DNA of 64,000 nucleotides, from the NCBI GenBank assembly GCA_028284765.1, contig JANQRA010000011.1, positions 62,001 through 126,000 on the forward strand, written 5' to 3'. The notes beneath the pieces were generated by a model that was given only the letters and a program-made list of their open reading frames with translations, was not told where the DNA came from and searched no databases. This DNA is from Acidimicrobiia bacterium (GTDB taxonomy: Bacteria; Actinomycetota; Acidimicrobiia; Spongiisociales; ZC4RG35). Shown here one piece after another: positions 49,519 to 58,870 of the stretch (its first letter is position 1; each line of letters begins with the position of its first letter). The position numbers and the translations under genes are program-made.

Positions 49519-51615
49519 TCAGTTCTCGCCGAGTATCGGCCTGTATGTGGAGATTCCCTGTGATGAAAGCTGGAGTCGGCCGTCGACGGTGTCCCACCTT
49601 CCTTGAGCGGCCACTTGGGGACTCAGGAGGAGCGGACCATCCATGACCTCCGGGCCGAAGGTGTGCTCCTCGTCTTCACTCCGCCCGAGTCCGTAGATGT
49701 CGGCCCTCACAAGCTTGGAGATCGAGGACATCTTCTCGACTTCGGGGATTTGGTGCGATCCGTCAACGATGGCCCACCAGCTCTCAGGATCCTGTCTTGC
49801 GACCGCCTTCAACTCCGTGGCCACGCCCTCATTCCCCGGAAGATCGATCGGGTTCAGCGCACTCGATTCCGTCAGCCGCTCTTGGCCTGATCTGCCGATC
49901 AGGTTCACACGTCCGGCGTCTTCGTCGATGTCCACGGCTGCCAGACGGAGGATCTTTCGGAGTCGATGTTCGTAGAGATGCTGTGCTGCCACATTGTTGA
50001 TGCCATTCCGAACCCTTCGGGTGCGATCCGATCCGCTCTCGAGGAGCGATCCGATGGCCTCGCCGGCCTCCTCGTCAGTGCGAACAGTCTCGACGATTCC
50101 GGCGAACGCGTCCTCCATCCCGACAGACGGTGTGCTCACCACCGGCGTGCCACATGCGAGCAATTCGAAGACCCGTCTCGAGAACATCGTGGGCGAGTCG
50201 ACCACAGAGTTGGTGTTGAGGAAGGCCATATGCTGCTTGTAGATCTCGATCATCGACTCGTAGGGAACTCCTCCCCGCACGCTGGCCTGAAACCTCTCGG
50301 GAAACCCGAAGTCGTCGTTCACGACACCGTCCATCCGGTCGTAGATGATCAATCCATGAGGTAGTGCCGCGTCCAGCAGCATCTCCAGTTGAACTCGACG
50401 ATCGGAGTGTCGATTTCGATAGAACGTGCCGGCGAACACGGGACGAGGGTCCCTGCCTCGGAGCGTTCCGGCGGGGTTGTGGATCTTGGGTTGGGCCGCG
50501 AATTGAAGCGACTCGAGGGTTGGCTCCGAGCCGAGCCGCTGTCGGTACCTCTCGATTGAGTCCGAATCTGTGGTCAGGACCACGTCGAACAACCCAGCGG
50601 CCTCGATGAATTTCTCGAAGTGGACGGGGTCTTCCTTGTTCCAGAACACCGTGGGTATGGAACGTTTCTTGCACCAGTCCACCAGTGCAGTCAGATGAGG
50701 GAGTCCGACCGACTCGGGATAGGCATAGGTTCCCACCTTGTACTCCCAGGAGCCAGAGTTGCCGCGCCATGCACTTTCGACGAGGAGCACATGCGGCACC
50801 TCCCGCTCGAGAGTGTCGCGCCACGTTTGCGGAGTGAATGTGATCAACCGACATTCTGGGCCGAAGCTCTGTTCGGACATCGTGTCGAGCACAGCGGCGA
50901 CACGCACATCGTCGAGTTTGGGTCTTGGCGGAGCCCCAACGACGACTGTGGGCTGCCCCGGTTGTGTATTGCTCTTCGATCCGACCGGCTCCGAACGTTT
51001 CGGAGTCGATCGTGCCAGCTGGCGTGGCTCGGGCCGGGGAAGGACTTCCGTTGTTCGCATGGCATCCCCGAGACCAGAGATCCAGGTTGAAACCTTGGCC
51101 GGGTTGTTCTTGGCGAACCCGAGTGCCTGTCCGAGACGCCACCACCGGCGGTTGCGCAACGAAGCAGTTTTCCACTCTGCAATTGCCAGGCGATCCTGAA
51201 GCTTCTGCCGATCGCCTTCCAGCTTGGAGATTCGCTCCACGCGATTCACCTCGGATTGGGCGAGCCGGGCGACCTGGGACTTCAGAAGCGAGATCTCTCG
51301 CTGCGATTGTCGTCTTTCCTGGTCCACGGTCGATCGCAGATCACGGAGCTCGTTCGTTGACCTCTGTAGCTCGTGCAGGAGGCTCTCATCGAAGTCTGTG
51401 TTGCCTTCGGCGACCTTGGCCGCCAACTCGGCTTTTTCAACTTGCCGGGCATATTCGGTCGCGAGCCGATTGAGCTCAGCAGAGTCCTCCATTGAGGGCT
51501 GGCTGCCGTTGTTGGTCGTTGATTCGCCTGTCAACTCACTGTCTCCTGGAATCACGATGGGTGACGGTAATGCCCAACCGAGGATTGTCACGGCGGCGCT
51601 TGGGATTCGTTTCAT
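49519..51615 (-). CDS. CgeB-family glycosyltransferase with coiled-coil N-terminus
   Basis: 698 residues from ATG 51615 (MKRIPSAAVTILGWALPSP); a frame reaching 51687 overlaps the divergent gene and is less likely. Residues about 60-165 are a long coiled coil (ERRQSQREISLLKSQVARLAQ and neighbours). Then DUF3880/CgeB-like and Glyco_trans_1 parts: PHVLLVESAWRGNSGSWEYKVG, SIPTVFWNKEDPVHFEKFIEAAGLFDVVLTTD, PVFAGTFYRNRHSDRR, VVDSPTMFSRRVFELLACGTPVVSTPS. A paralogue lies at 57512-58711. The C-terminal 140 residues are unrecognised. Role in surface glycan assembly is inferred from context. Confidence 0.8.
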   Translation of the reverse strand: MKRIPSAAVTILGWALPSPIVIPGDSELTGESTTNNGSQPSMEDSAELNRLATEYARQVEKAELAAKVAEGNTDFDESLLHELQRSTNELRDLRSTVDQERRQSQREISLLKSQVARLAQSEVNRVERISKLEGDRQKLQDRLAIAEWKTASLRNRRWWRLGQALGFAKNNPAKVSTWISGLGDAMRTTEVLPRPEPRQLARSTPKRSEPVGSKSNTQPGQPTVVVGAPPRPKLDDVRVAAVLDTMSEQSFGPECRLITFTPQTWRDTLEREVPHVLLVESAWRGNSGSWEYKVGTYAYPESVGLPHLTALVDWCKKRSIPTVFWNKEDPVHFEKFIEAAGLFDVVLTTDSDSIERYRQRLGSEPTLESLQFAAQPKIHNPAGTLRGRDPRPVFAGTFYRNRHSDRRVQLEMLLDAALPHGLIIYDRMDGVVNDDFGFPERFQASVRGGVPYESMIEIYKQHMAFLNTNSVVDSPTMFSRRVFELLACGTPVVSTPSVGMEDAFAGIVETVRTDEEAGEAIGSLLESGSDRTRRVRNGINNVAAQHLYEHRLRKILRLAAVDIDEDAGRVNLIGRSGQERLTESSALNPIDLPGNEGVATELKAVARQDPESWWAIVDGSHQIPEVEKMSSISKLVRADIYGLGRSEDEEHTFGPEVMDGPLLLSPQVAAQGRWDTVDGRLQLSSQGISTYRPILGEN

Positions 51616-51632
51616 ACATGTAGATTCGCCAT

Positions 51633-53720
51633 GTGGAACAGGGAGGAGCGACCCAGCGCATCGTTGATGTCTCGGTGTTGTGGGCACCTCTTCTCCTCAG
51701 GTTGGGAGACAGTTCCACGTCGTCAACTCTGGACGCATTGGCGGTGCTGGCCGCTGAGCGGCATGTCCACAAGTTCTCCGCGAATCACGCCTTTGTCGAA
51801 TTCGAGATACCGGAAGACGACCAAGCTCGGCTGTCGGTGAAGATGGCTGGCAACGGCTTCGAGACCGTTGGATTCGGTCTGGACCCAGGTTCGACCTGGG
51901 ATGTAACCGCCACGGCAGGCGACGTCACCGGCGATGTTCTGTTCGAGCTCCTGCTGGGAGGAAGTCCCACCGGGCGACAGACCATTTCTACCCCGCTCAG
52001 ACCCGGCCAGACGACCCTGACCATCAGGGGCAGCGACGCATCGAACGTGGCATTGAGTATCCGGGTAGCGGGGAAGGGACGCTTCTCTCTCGATTCGATT
52101 CAGCTCTCGGAGACCAGGCCGCTGCCACCGTACGGCGGTCTGTTTGGTGACCGCCTGATGGATCTTGTGGCCGGAGGGGTGGGACCTGCCAACGAGATGC
52201 TGTGGCCGGGGGAGAGGCCTCCATCGACCCATGTCGTCGAGGCGGTGGGTTCGGATCTCAATGATCTGAACTGGGATGTCGTCACAGAACTCGATCGGGT
52301 TGATCAGCTCGTTGCTCATAGTTTCGCATTCGTCTCGGATCTCGACCGAAGAGACGAACTCGATGCGCTGGTTGATGCGCTGACGACATGGTCAGAGCTC
52401 TTCCCACCTCAAAGACACTCGACGACGCTGATGTCGTGGAACGACATGGCGGTGGCTGCACGAACCGTGCTCCTTTCAAACCTGCTCATCAAGTCGCGGG
52501 ACCGGCACCGAGGTGATCTGCTCGACCTCGTAGCTCCGATGCTCGTCATTCATGCAGATTGGTTGGCGGACAGCAGCAATTATGCGGAGGGCAACAACCA
52601 CGGGATGTTCAGTGACTACGCCTTGCACGTTGCAGCGCGTTCGTTTCCAGGACACGCGCGCTCCTCGGGTTGGTCGGCCCAGGCGAACGCTCGCTTTGCT
52701 CGCACGAGCTCGGCTGTGCTTATTGCTGAGGAGGGCACGGTGCGTGAGCACTCCCCAGCGTATATCTCGGTACTCGAATCCTTGGTTCGGCGAGCTGAGG
52801 CTGAGGGACTCCCTTGTCCAGACGGGTCGACGTTCTTGTCTCGGGCCCCCGAAGCATTGGAGTGGATGACCGGCCCCGATGGGAAGTTGCTCCCGGTTGG
52901 AGACACCAACCCAATTCCATCAGGAGCTCCAGTCAGTTCGGAGCCAGGAGTCAGAGACTTCCGGGCGACTGGTTGGTCTGTGGTGCGAGCCACATCCCAG
53001 ACCGCAGTAATTGTTTGTGGGTATCACTCCGACGCTCACAAACACGCGGATGAGCTTTCCCTCTTGTGGTTCGTCGAGGATCGGCCGGTTCTGATCGATC
53101 CGGGCTTCCCGGGGTACCAGTACAAGGCCGCTGATCGCTTGCGTGCCGTTTCTTCCCCTGCCCATTCGACTGTGTCATTACGGGGTAGGCCGTTTACCTG
53201 GCGTGGTCATGCACCGTACGGGTCAGCCTTGTTCGCCTCGACTTCGATCGACGGTTGGCACGTGTTCGGGGGGAAGAACCCGCTTGGTGAGGGGCACATA
53301 CGCATCGCAGCACTCAGCGATCGGTTCGGACTCGTGGCCATCGATCATCTCCCCGAGACAAGCCAGCCCCATGTAGCCAACTGGCAGATCCATTCTGACC
53401 TGTCGGTCGCACAGGACGGCTCGATCGAGGTTGGAAGTCGTCGAGTGAACCTTTCTGCGTTCGAGATCGACTCTCCCGGAGAGCGGGTTCCACATTCAAT
53501 TGACACCGGAACCATGTTTCTCGATCTCAGGGAATCGGTGGACCACACTTCGGTCCACATCCAGACCAAAGGATCAATGGCAACGGTCTTTGCCATTGGT
53601 GATGGGGAAGAGCTCATGCCGCAGTTGGATATCAGCGGGGGGAGCTACACGTTCGAGGTCGGCGCAGACGCCTTCGCTGTCCGGATAGTCGACGGTGCCC
53701 TCCTCGCCGAACCGGTCTGA
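51633..53720 (+). CDS. Heparinase II/III-family protein
   Basis: 695 residues from GTG 51633. N-terminal beta-sandwich of carbohydrate-binding type (about 50-160), then an alpha/alpha toroid with YAEGNNHGMFSDYALHVAARSFP (about 316) and the heparinase II/III-like beta domain with SDAHKHADELSLLWFVEDRPVLIDPGFPGYQYKAADRLRAVSSPAHSTVSL (about 468). Polysaccharide lyases of this group cleave uronate-containing glycans. No clear signal peptide. Related to the lyase part of the 1287-residue fusion on the other strand. Divergent from the CgeB gene with starts only about 18 bases apart. Confidence 0.88.
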   Translation: MEQGGATQRIVDVSVLWAPLLLRLGDSSTSSTLDALAVLAAERHVHKFSANHAFVEFEIPEDDQARLSVKMAGNGFETVGFGLDPGSTWDVTATAGDVTGDVLFELLLGGSPTGRQTISTPLRPGQTTLTIRGSDASNVALSIRVAGKGRFSLDSIQLSETRPLPPYGGLFGDRLMDLVAGGVGPANEMLWPGERPPSTHVVEAVGSDLNDLNWDVVTELDRVDQLVAHSFAFVSDLDRRDELDALVDALTTWSELFPPQRHSTTLMSWNDMAVAARTVLLSNLLIKSRDRHRGDLLDLVAPMLVIHADWLADSSNYAEGNNHGMFSDYALHVAARSFPGHARSSGWSAQANARFARTSSAVLIAEEGTVREHSPAYISVLESLVRRAEAEGLPCPDGSTFLSRAPEALEWMTGPDGKLLPVGDTNPIPSGAPVSSEPGVRDFRATGWSVVRATSQTAVIVCGYHSDAHKHADELSLLWFVEDRPVLIDPGFPGYQYKAADRLRAVSSPAHSTVSLRGRPFTWRGHAPYGSALFASTSIDGWHVFGGKNPLGEGHIRIAALSDRFGLVAIDHLPETSQPHVANWQIHSDLSVAQDGSIEVGSRRVNLSAFEIDSPGERVPHSIDTGTMFLDLRESVDHTSVHIQTKGSMATVFAIGDGEELMPQLDISGGSYTFEVGADAFAVRIVDGALLAEPV

Positions 53721-53723
53721 CTA

Positions 53724-55490
53724 TCAGTTTGTTCGAAGGGCCTTCAGGTCGTCCTCGGCCTCGGTGCTGTCACGACGGGTCGCCTCACTCAGCCAAAAGG
53801 CGGCTCGGTCTGCGTCGTGCTCCACGAGGACGCCGTCCCGATACATGAGACCAAGGGCATGCATTGCCGGCACATGGCCTTGGATAGCGGCACGGTACAT
53901 GCGCAAGCCTCCCTCTCGGTCACCTGTCCGCGCTAGTGAGCTGCCGGTCTCGAACAGCATCTCAGGGTCCCCATCAAGGGCTTGCTCCAAAGCAGAGCGG
54001 TCGTCTTCGAGTATCTCTTCGATCGATCCCGAGTGGTCGCCGTGTGGTGCCCGTATCGACCCGGGGCTCAGATCACCGATCACAGCAAGGTCTTTGTCGG
54101 TTGCCCAATGCGGCCAGTAGACGGACTGCGTTGCGACCTTGGGCAAAGCCACCTCCAGGTAAGTCGTGAGGGAATCCGTCGTCGCTCCATCGGCCGGGAA
54201 GAAGTCGCCGGCCGCCGTCAGTCCCTCGGACGCGCTCGCCTGCTCCTTCCATTTGTCGAGGAGCTGTCCTCGATCGGCATCGGAAAGGCGGCTGAGCAAA
54301 CTCTCGATGGTGTGTGATTCAGGCTCGATCAGCTTCTGCCTGATCGCTGCGATGGCATCGTCGTCTTTCCTGGCGGTGAAGTGGCGGACCAGGGTCTCCA
54401 TGAGGGTGTCGCGAGGGTCGCCGACGAACACCAGTCTCTTAGTGAAGCGCGTGGGATCGATCCTGAGGCTTCGCATGGTCAGAGCGTCGGTGAAGACGAG
54501 TAGACGTTGCTCTGGCGCGAGTCGAAGTGCCGTTTCGATCTGCCCTTGATCCATGGGCCTGCAAATCGAAAGATAGTCGGATGGCTCCTCAGCCAGTGCA
54601 GCCTGAATCTGACGGTAGAGGCGAGTAGAACCCGGCGATGGCGGGGCAACCACCAGCACATTCCCGCGCTCGCTCCTCTGCTCAGTGCGAGGGCGCCCCC
54701 GTTGAAGGCGTCGTTTCTTGAGGTCTTCGTCCTCCACCTTGTCTCTCTCGGCCTGTCGCTCGCCCTCATAGGCCGCGACCACGGCGTCCACAGCCCCTAT
54801 CTCCTGGATCTGACCGTCTTTGAGCCACATCGCCCGGTCGCAAAGCTCGCGAACCGACGACATCGAGTGAGAGACGAAGACGATGGTGCCAGCATCAGAG
54901 ATCATTGAGCGCATGGCTCGCATGCTCTTCTCACGAAAGGTCTGGTCTCCGACGGAGAGCACCTCGTCCAGAAGCAGGATTTCGGGGTTCAGGCGGACAG
55001 CCACCGAGAAGGCGAGGCGGGAGTACATCCCGGATGAGTAGGTGGATACCGGCCGATCAATGGCAGCGCCCAGACCGGCGAATTCGACTATCGCATCGGT
55101 CAGCGGTTCGACCTCAGCACGAGTGAGGCCGTTGGCGAGACCGCCGAGCAGGATGTTCTCACGGCCCGAAAGAGCGGCATTGAAGCCCGACCCCAGAGAG
55201 AGCAGGGGGGAGAGTCGGCCGTATCGGATAACTCGCCCTTCGTCAGGCTGAAGCGTTCCGGCCATCACCTTGAGCAGGGTCGATTTGCCAGCTCCGTTCC
55301 CGCCGATGATGCCAAATGCCTCGCCTTTTTCTATCGAGAACGAGACATCGTCGAGAGCGATGACCTCGACTCGTTTTCGATGCCTGCGAAGCGACAGTGC
55401 AGATTGGCGGAGAGTCGGTCGCGACTCCGTGAATGGGCGGAACCGCACCGAGACTCCGTCGACGAGGACTGCCTGTTGTCGATCGCTCAT
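53724..55490 (-). CDS. Polysaccharide ABC exporter ATPase fused to sulfotransferase-like and Sel1 parts
   Basis: 588 residues. Residues about 1-245: ABC ATPase of the Wzt/TagH class (Walker A GGNGAGKSTLLKVM, YSSGMYSRLAFSVAVRL signature region, Walker B ILLLDEVLSVGD, VSHSMSSVREL). About 275-500: region recalling a P-loop sulfotransferase, with a modified 5'-phosphosulfate loop APPSPGSTRLYRQIQ and a 3'-phosphate motif FVGDPRDTLMETLVRHF. About 510-588: Sel1/TPR repeats (GSSLARTGDREGGLRMYRAAIQG, ALGLMYRDGVLVEHDADRAAFWL). The ATPase call is firm, the sulfotransferase call tentative. It exports, and may also tag, a surface glycan. Coupled to the permease gene by four bases. Confidence 0.85.
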   Translation of the reverse strand: MSDRQQAVLVDGVSVRFRPFTESRPTLRQSALSLRRHRKRVEVIALDDVSFSIEKGEAFGIIGGNGAGKSTLLKVMAGTLQPDEGRVIRYGRLSPLLSLGSGFNAALSGRENILLGGLANGLTRAEVEPLTDAIVEFAGLGAAIDRPVSTYSSGMYSRLAFSVAVRLNPEILLLDEVLSVGDQTFREKSMRAMRSMISDAGTIVFVSHSMSSVRELCDRAMWLKDGQIQEIGAVDAVVAAYEGERQAERDKVEDEDLKKRRLQRGRPRTEQRSERGNVLVVAPPSPGSTRLYRQIQAALAEEPSDYLSICRPMDQGQIETALRLAPEQRLLVFTDALTMRSLRIDPTRFTKRLVFVGDPRDTLMETLVRHFTARKDDDAIAAIRQKLIEPESHTIESLLSRLSDADRGQLLDKWKEQASASEGLTAAGDFFPADGATTDSLTTYLEVALPKVATQSVYWPHWATDKDLAVIGDLSPGSIRAPHGDHSGSIEEILEDDRSALEQALDGDPEMLFETGSSLARTGDREGGLRMYRAAIQGHVPAMHALGLMYRDGVLVEHDADRAAFWLSEATRRDSTEAEDDLKALRTN

Positions 55491-56308
55491 AGGTACCTCG
55501 TCAACCGGCTCTCACCCTTGATGAAGTAGAAGCACCCGACTCCGGCCAGCAGCACGGCCCATCCGGTTGCAAGCCACAGCATTGTCGGGTCGAAGGGCGC
55601 ATCTGTGAGTGCCGTGCGATAGACGCTGAGCAATGAAAACATGGGGTTCAGCTCTGCCAGAGTCAAGAGCGTCGGACTCAGTCCTTCCACGAGGTCGACG
55701 GTCCAGATGATTGGTGAGAGGTACAGCCAGAGTCTCAGTAGGTACGGGAGGAAGTTGCCGATATCGCGGAAGGTGACGGCCAGACGGCCAACCATTGCAG
55801 CCAACCCGAGGTTCATCGTGAGATGGATCAAGAGGGCCGGGACCAACCAGACGAGCTCGGAACCCGGTAGAGAACCCGATAGCGGTACCACGATCAGGAA
55901 AAAGGCAAAGAGCGACGCGAGGAACCCGATCAATGCCTCGATCAGGACGGAAGCCGGGAGAATGATCCTCGGGAATCGCAGGTTGGTGATGAGACGTGCG
56001 TTTGCTGTCACCGCCGATGAGCCGCCGAGTACGCATCGGTTGGTGAAATGGAACGGGAAGATGCCTGACAGCAGGTAGCCCAGGTATTCGGCCCCGCTGC
56101 GGTCTTCGTCCACTGCCCCAAACATCACTCCGAAGACGAGGAAGTAGATACCAGCGAGCAGCAAGGGGTTGAGCACCCACCACAGCATCCCGAGGGTCGT
56201 CGCAGCGTTAGTGGCCTTGATCTTTCCGAGTGCCAGGTAGAAGGCGAGGTCTCGATGTCCCCAGATGCGTCTTGCATAGTCACCTGCGGCTTGCATGCTC
56301 GATTTCAC
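55487..56308 (-). CDS. ABC-2-type polysaccharide export permease
   Basis: 273 residues from GTG 56308 (ATG at 56296 also possible). Six predicted membrane helices with LGMLWWVLNPLLLAGIYFLVFGVMFG, YLGYLLSGIFPFHFTNRCVLGGSSAVTANARLITNLRFPRIILPASVLIEALIGFL and the late LNPMFSLLSVYRTALTDAPFD, typical of Wzm/TagG/RfbA-type permeases. With the ATPase downstream it moves an undecaprenyl-linked glycan across the membrane. Divergent from wecB, with 133 bases holding the promoters. Confidence 0.9.
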   Translation of the reverse strand: MKSSMQAAGDYARRIWGHRDLAFYLALGKIKATNAATTLGMLWWVLNPLLLAGIYFLVFGVMFGAVDEDRSGAEYLGYLLSGIFPFHFTNRCVLGGSSAVTANARLITNLRFPRIILPASVLIEALIGFLASLFAFFLIVVPLSGSLPGSELVWLVPALLIHLTMNLGLAAMVGRLAVTFRDIGNFLPYLLRLWLYLSPIIWTVDLVEGLSPTLLTLAELNPMFSLLSVYRTALTDAPFDPTMLWLATGWAVLLAGVGCFYFIKGESRLTRYL

Positions 56309-56441
56309 GGAATGGTCTCTGGTCCTTGGGCCATGTCGCCGGGGCAGTATCCCAGGTGTGTCCCGCGTAAGTTGGGTTCACGCTACGAGTGGCGATCCCC
56401 CTTAAGCTCCAGGCCGTCTGCAAACCACCCAGGAGAGAGAC

Positions 56442-57515
56442 TTGCATCTGCACATCGTTGGAGCGCGGCCCAACTTCATGAAGGCCGCCCCGGTGGTTGA
56501 CCAGTTGGACAAGATCGGCTCGCGCCCGAAACTCGTCCACACAGGGCAACACTACGACGAGAAGATGTCAGGGGTCTTCTTCGAAGAGCTTGGAATGCCG
56601 GAACCCGACTTGAATCTGGGTGTCGGTTCGGGGAGTCATGCGCAGCAAACAGCCGCATTGATGGTCGCCTTGGAAGAAGTGTTTGTCGACCTCGGCCCTG
56701 AGCGTGTCGTTGTCTATGGGGATATCAACTCGACGCTTGCCGCGACCGTGACCGCATCCAAGATGCACATTCCTGTGGCTCATGTCGAAGCAGGGCTTAG
56801 GAGCTTCGATCGAAGGATGCCCGAAGAAGTGAACCGGGTCGTGACCGACTCTCTGTCCGACCTCCACTTCACGACGAGCCCAGAAGCTAAGGATCATCTG
56901 CTGGCCGAGGGAGTGTCAGAAGACGGTATCCATTTCGTGGGAAATCCGATGATCGACACCCTCCTTCGTTTCCGGGACACGGTTGATCCAGCGCCGGTCC
57001 GCAAGGAATATGGCGTCGAAAAGGACTTTGCACTTGTGACCGTCCATAGGCCATCGAACGTCGACGATCCGGCCGCAGCTGGAGCACTCGTCGAGGGTTT
57101 GAGGCGTGTGAGTCAAAGGTTGCCGGTTCTAGTCCCGTTGCACCCGCGAGGGAGGGCCATGCTGGAGGAGCAAGGGCTTGGCTCCATCGAGGGCCTCAAG
57201 GTTGTCGACCCTGTGGGGTATCTCGAGTTTCTTGCGCTGCTGGCGTCGGCCAGGGTGGTTCTGACCGACTCAGGTGGAATTCAGGAGGAGACGACGGTGC
57301 TCGGGGTGCCGTGCCTCACCCTCAGAGAAAACACTGAGAGGCCTATCACTGTGACAATGGGTTCCAATCGTCTTGTCGGAAACAAGCCAGCCGTTGTCGA
57401 GTCGGCGCTCGATGAGGTCCTATCCGGCGCAAAGGGTGGCAAGGTCCCTCCGTTGTGGGACGGCCAGGCCGGGAAGAGGATTGCGGACACCCTTGTGTCC
57501 TTGGAGAGCAGCTAG
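56442..57515 (+). CDS. wecB: UDP-N-acetylglucosamine 2-epimerase
   Basis: 357 residues from TTG 56442 with AGGAGAG upstream. GT-B-like non-hydrolysing epimerase: VGARPNFMKAAPVVDQL, TGQHYDEKMSGVFFEELG, VVYGDINSTLAATVTASK, HVEAGLRSFDRRMPEEVNRVVTDSLSDLHF and LTDSGGIQEETTVLGVPCLTLRENTERPITVTMGSNRLVG. It makes UDP-ManNAc for surface polysaccharide. The stop overlaps the convergent CgeB paralogue gene by four bases. Confidence 0.95.
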   Translation: MHLHIVGARPNFMKAAPVVDQLDKIGSRPKLVHTGQHYDEKMSGVFFEELGMPEPDLNLGVGSGSHAQQTAALMVALEEVFVDLGPERVVVYGDINSTLAATVTASKMHIPVAHVEAGLRSFDRRMPEEVNRVVTDSLSDLHFTTSPEAKDHLLAEGVSEDGIHFVGNPMIDTLLRFRDTVDPAPVRKEYGVEKDFALVTVHRPSNVDDPAAAGALVEGLRRVSQRLPVLVPLHPRGRAMLEEQGLGSIEGLKVVDPVGYLEFLALLASARVVLTDSGGIQEETTVLGVPCLTLRENTERPITVTMGSNRLVGNKPAVVESALDEVLSGAKGGKVPPLWDGQAGKRIADTLVSLESS

Positions 57516-58711
57516 ATCACACTCAGGATCGTGTTGACCCGGTCGATGACACGATTCCCGGCGTGAATCCAATCGAATCCCGATGAGGGGTCTGGCGGTT
57601 TTGCCATCGCCTTCCGGAAGTCGTCTTCTCCATTCACAACCGTCACCGGGACATCAACCAAGGAAGCTGCCGGTGTGGAGATAACCGTGGTGCCCGACGC
57701 GAGCAGCTCGTAGACCCGCCTGGCGATCATCGTCGGCGAATCCGTGACAGTGTTGACATTTATGAACCGGTGATAGCGACGGTACGCCTCGGTCGTCTGT
57801 TCGTATGTCAGCGAGCCAACAACGGCCTCGGCCAACTCTGACGGCCATTGAAACCGCACGTCGGATGAGTTAGCCATACGGTCGAAAATCTGAAGACCCT
57901 CGGGGAGCGCCATCCGAAGAATTGTCTCCATGTGATGCCGCCGGTCCGGGTGCTTCTGCGCGTAATACGTGCCGGCAAAGGCGATCTCACCGACACGATC
58001 TGCAGAGTCGATTGGCGGCCTGTGGATCTTCGGCTGAGCGGCGAACTGGAGGAGGTGAACTCTGGAGTGACCAAGACGTTTTCGGTACGCAGGGATCACT
58101 TCGGCGTCGACAGTGAAAACGTGGTCGAACAGACCAGCAGTAGTACTGAACCAGTCGAAGTTGATCGGGTCTTCCTTGCACCAGAAGACTGTTGGTTTGC
58201 CGGCGTCCCTGAAGGACTCGACGAGCGCAAGGAGTCGGCTGTCCGGCCCACCGAATCGAGCAATGCGTCCCGCCCAGCGCCGCCCCTGGCCGTTGTAAGC
58301 GCTTTCGACGAAGAGGAGGTCGGGTTCAATGTGTTCGAGCGTTTGCCAACTGTCGGAAGGATCCACCGGGTGGAGATTCATCTCGTACTGGAAGCCCGCA
58401 TGCGAGAAGTCGTCGAGAATGGAGGCGGCGACGACATGGTTTTGGTCAAGCTCTGGCGTTGGGAACGGTCGATGTTCCATGGTCCCCACACCGGGAACCT
58501 CTAAGGCCTTGATAGTGGCCGGCGTGTTGGGTTCCGTGACGGCTGGCCTTTGTCTCTTTGGGAGTTTCTGACGAAGAGACTCACGTTCTGATGTCAGCCG
58601 AGCGACCCTTGCATTCAGCTTCTCATTCCGCTCGCGGAGGGCGTCGATCTGAGCCTGAAGCGACTCAAGGTATTCCGGAATGAGTTCCGGGTTCTCGAAT
58701 TCATCGATCAT
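57512..58711 (-). CDS. CgeB-family glycosyltransferase (short paralogue)
   Basis: 399 residues. N-terminal coiled coil (about 10-50), then the CgeB-like domain: PDLLFVESAYNGQGRRWAGRI, GKPTVFWCKEDPINFDWFSTTAGLFDHVFTVD, LLQFAAQPKIHRPP, IAFAGTYYAQKHPDRRHHMETIL, NTVTDSPTMIARRVYELLASGTTVISTP. It shares order and motifs with the enzyme at 49519-51615 but lacks the C-terminal extra domain. Cytosolic; sugar and acceptor unknown. Divergent from the GT-C-like gene with about 160 bases between, which hold no other gene that I can see. Confidence 0.82.
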   Translation of the reverse strand: MIDEFENPELIPEYLESLQAQIDALRERNEKLNARVARLTSERESLRQKLPKRQRPAVTEPNTPATIKALEVPGVGTMEHRPFPTPELDQNHVVAASILDDFSHAGFQYEMNLHPVDPSDSWQTLEHIEPDLLFVESAYNGQGRRWAGRIARFGGPDSRLLALVESFRDAGKPTVFWCKEDPINFDWFSTTAGLFDHVFTVDAEVIPAYRKRLGHSRVHLLQFAAQPKIHRPPIDSADRVGEIAFAGTYYAQKHPDRRHHMETILRMALPEGLQIFDRMANSSDVRFQWPSELAEAVVGSLTYEQTTEAYRRYHRFINVNTVTDSPTMIARRVYELLASGTTVISTPAASLVDVPVTVVNGEDDFRKAMAKPPDPSSGFDWIHAGNRVIDRVNTILSVI

Positions 58712-58870
58712 CGTGTGAGCACGAACGTACTACCGTCGAATGGCCGGGGACCAGGCATGTTGTTAGTGGAGTGATAGGAGCGGTCGATCGAAACTCCCGC
58801 ACAACCACTCAGAGAAACATCACCTGCCTCCCATGATCGGTCGAGACTTCAGCCTCTCCTCATCGCGGGG

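Noticed and set aside
50075-51175. 366-codon minus-strand ORF in another frame of the CgeB gene
   Set aside because: Arg-rich, no domain, fully inside a gene with clear CgeB motifs.
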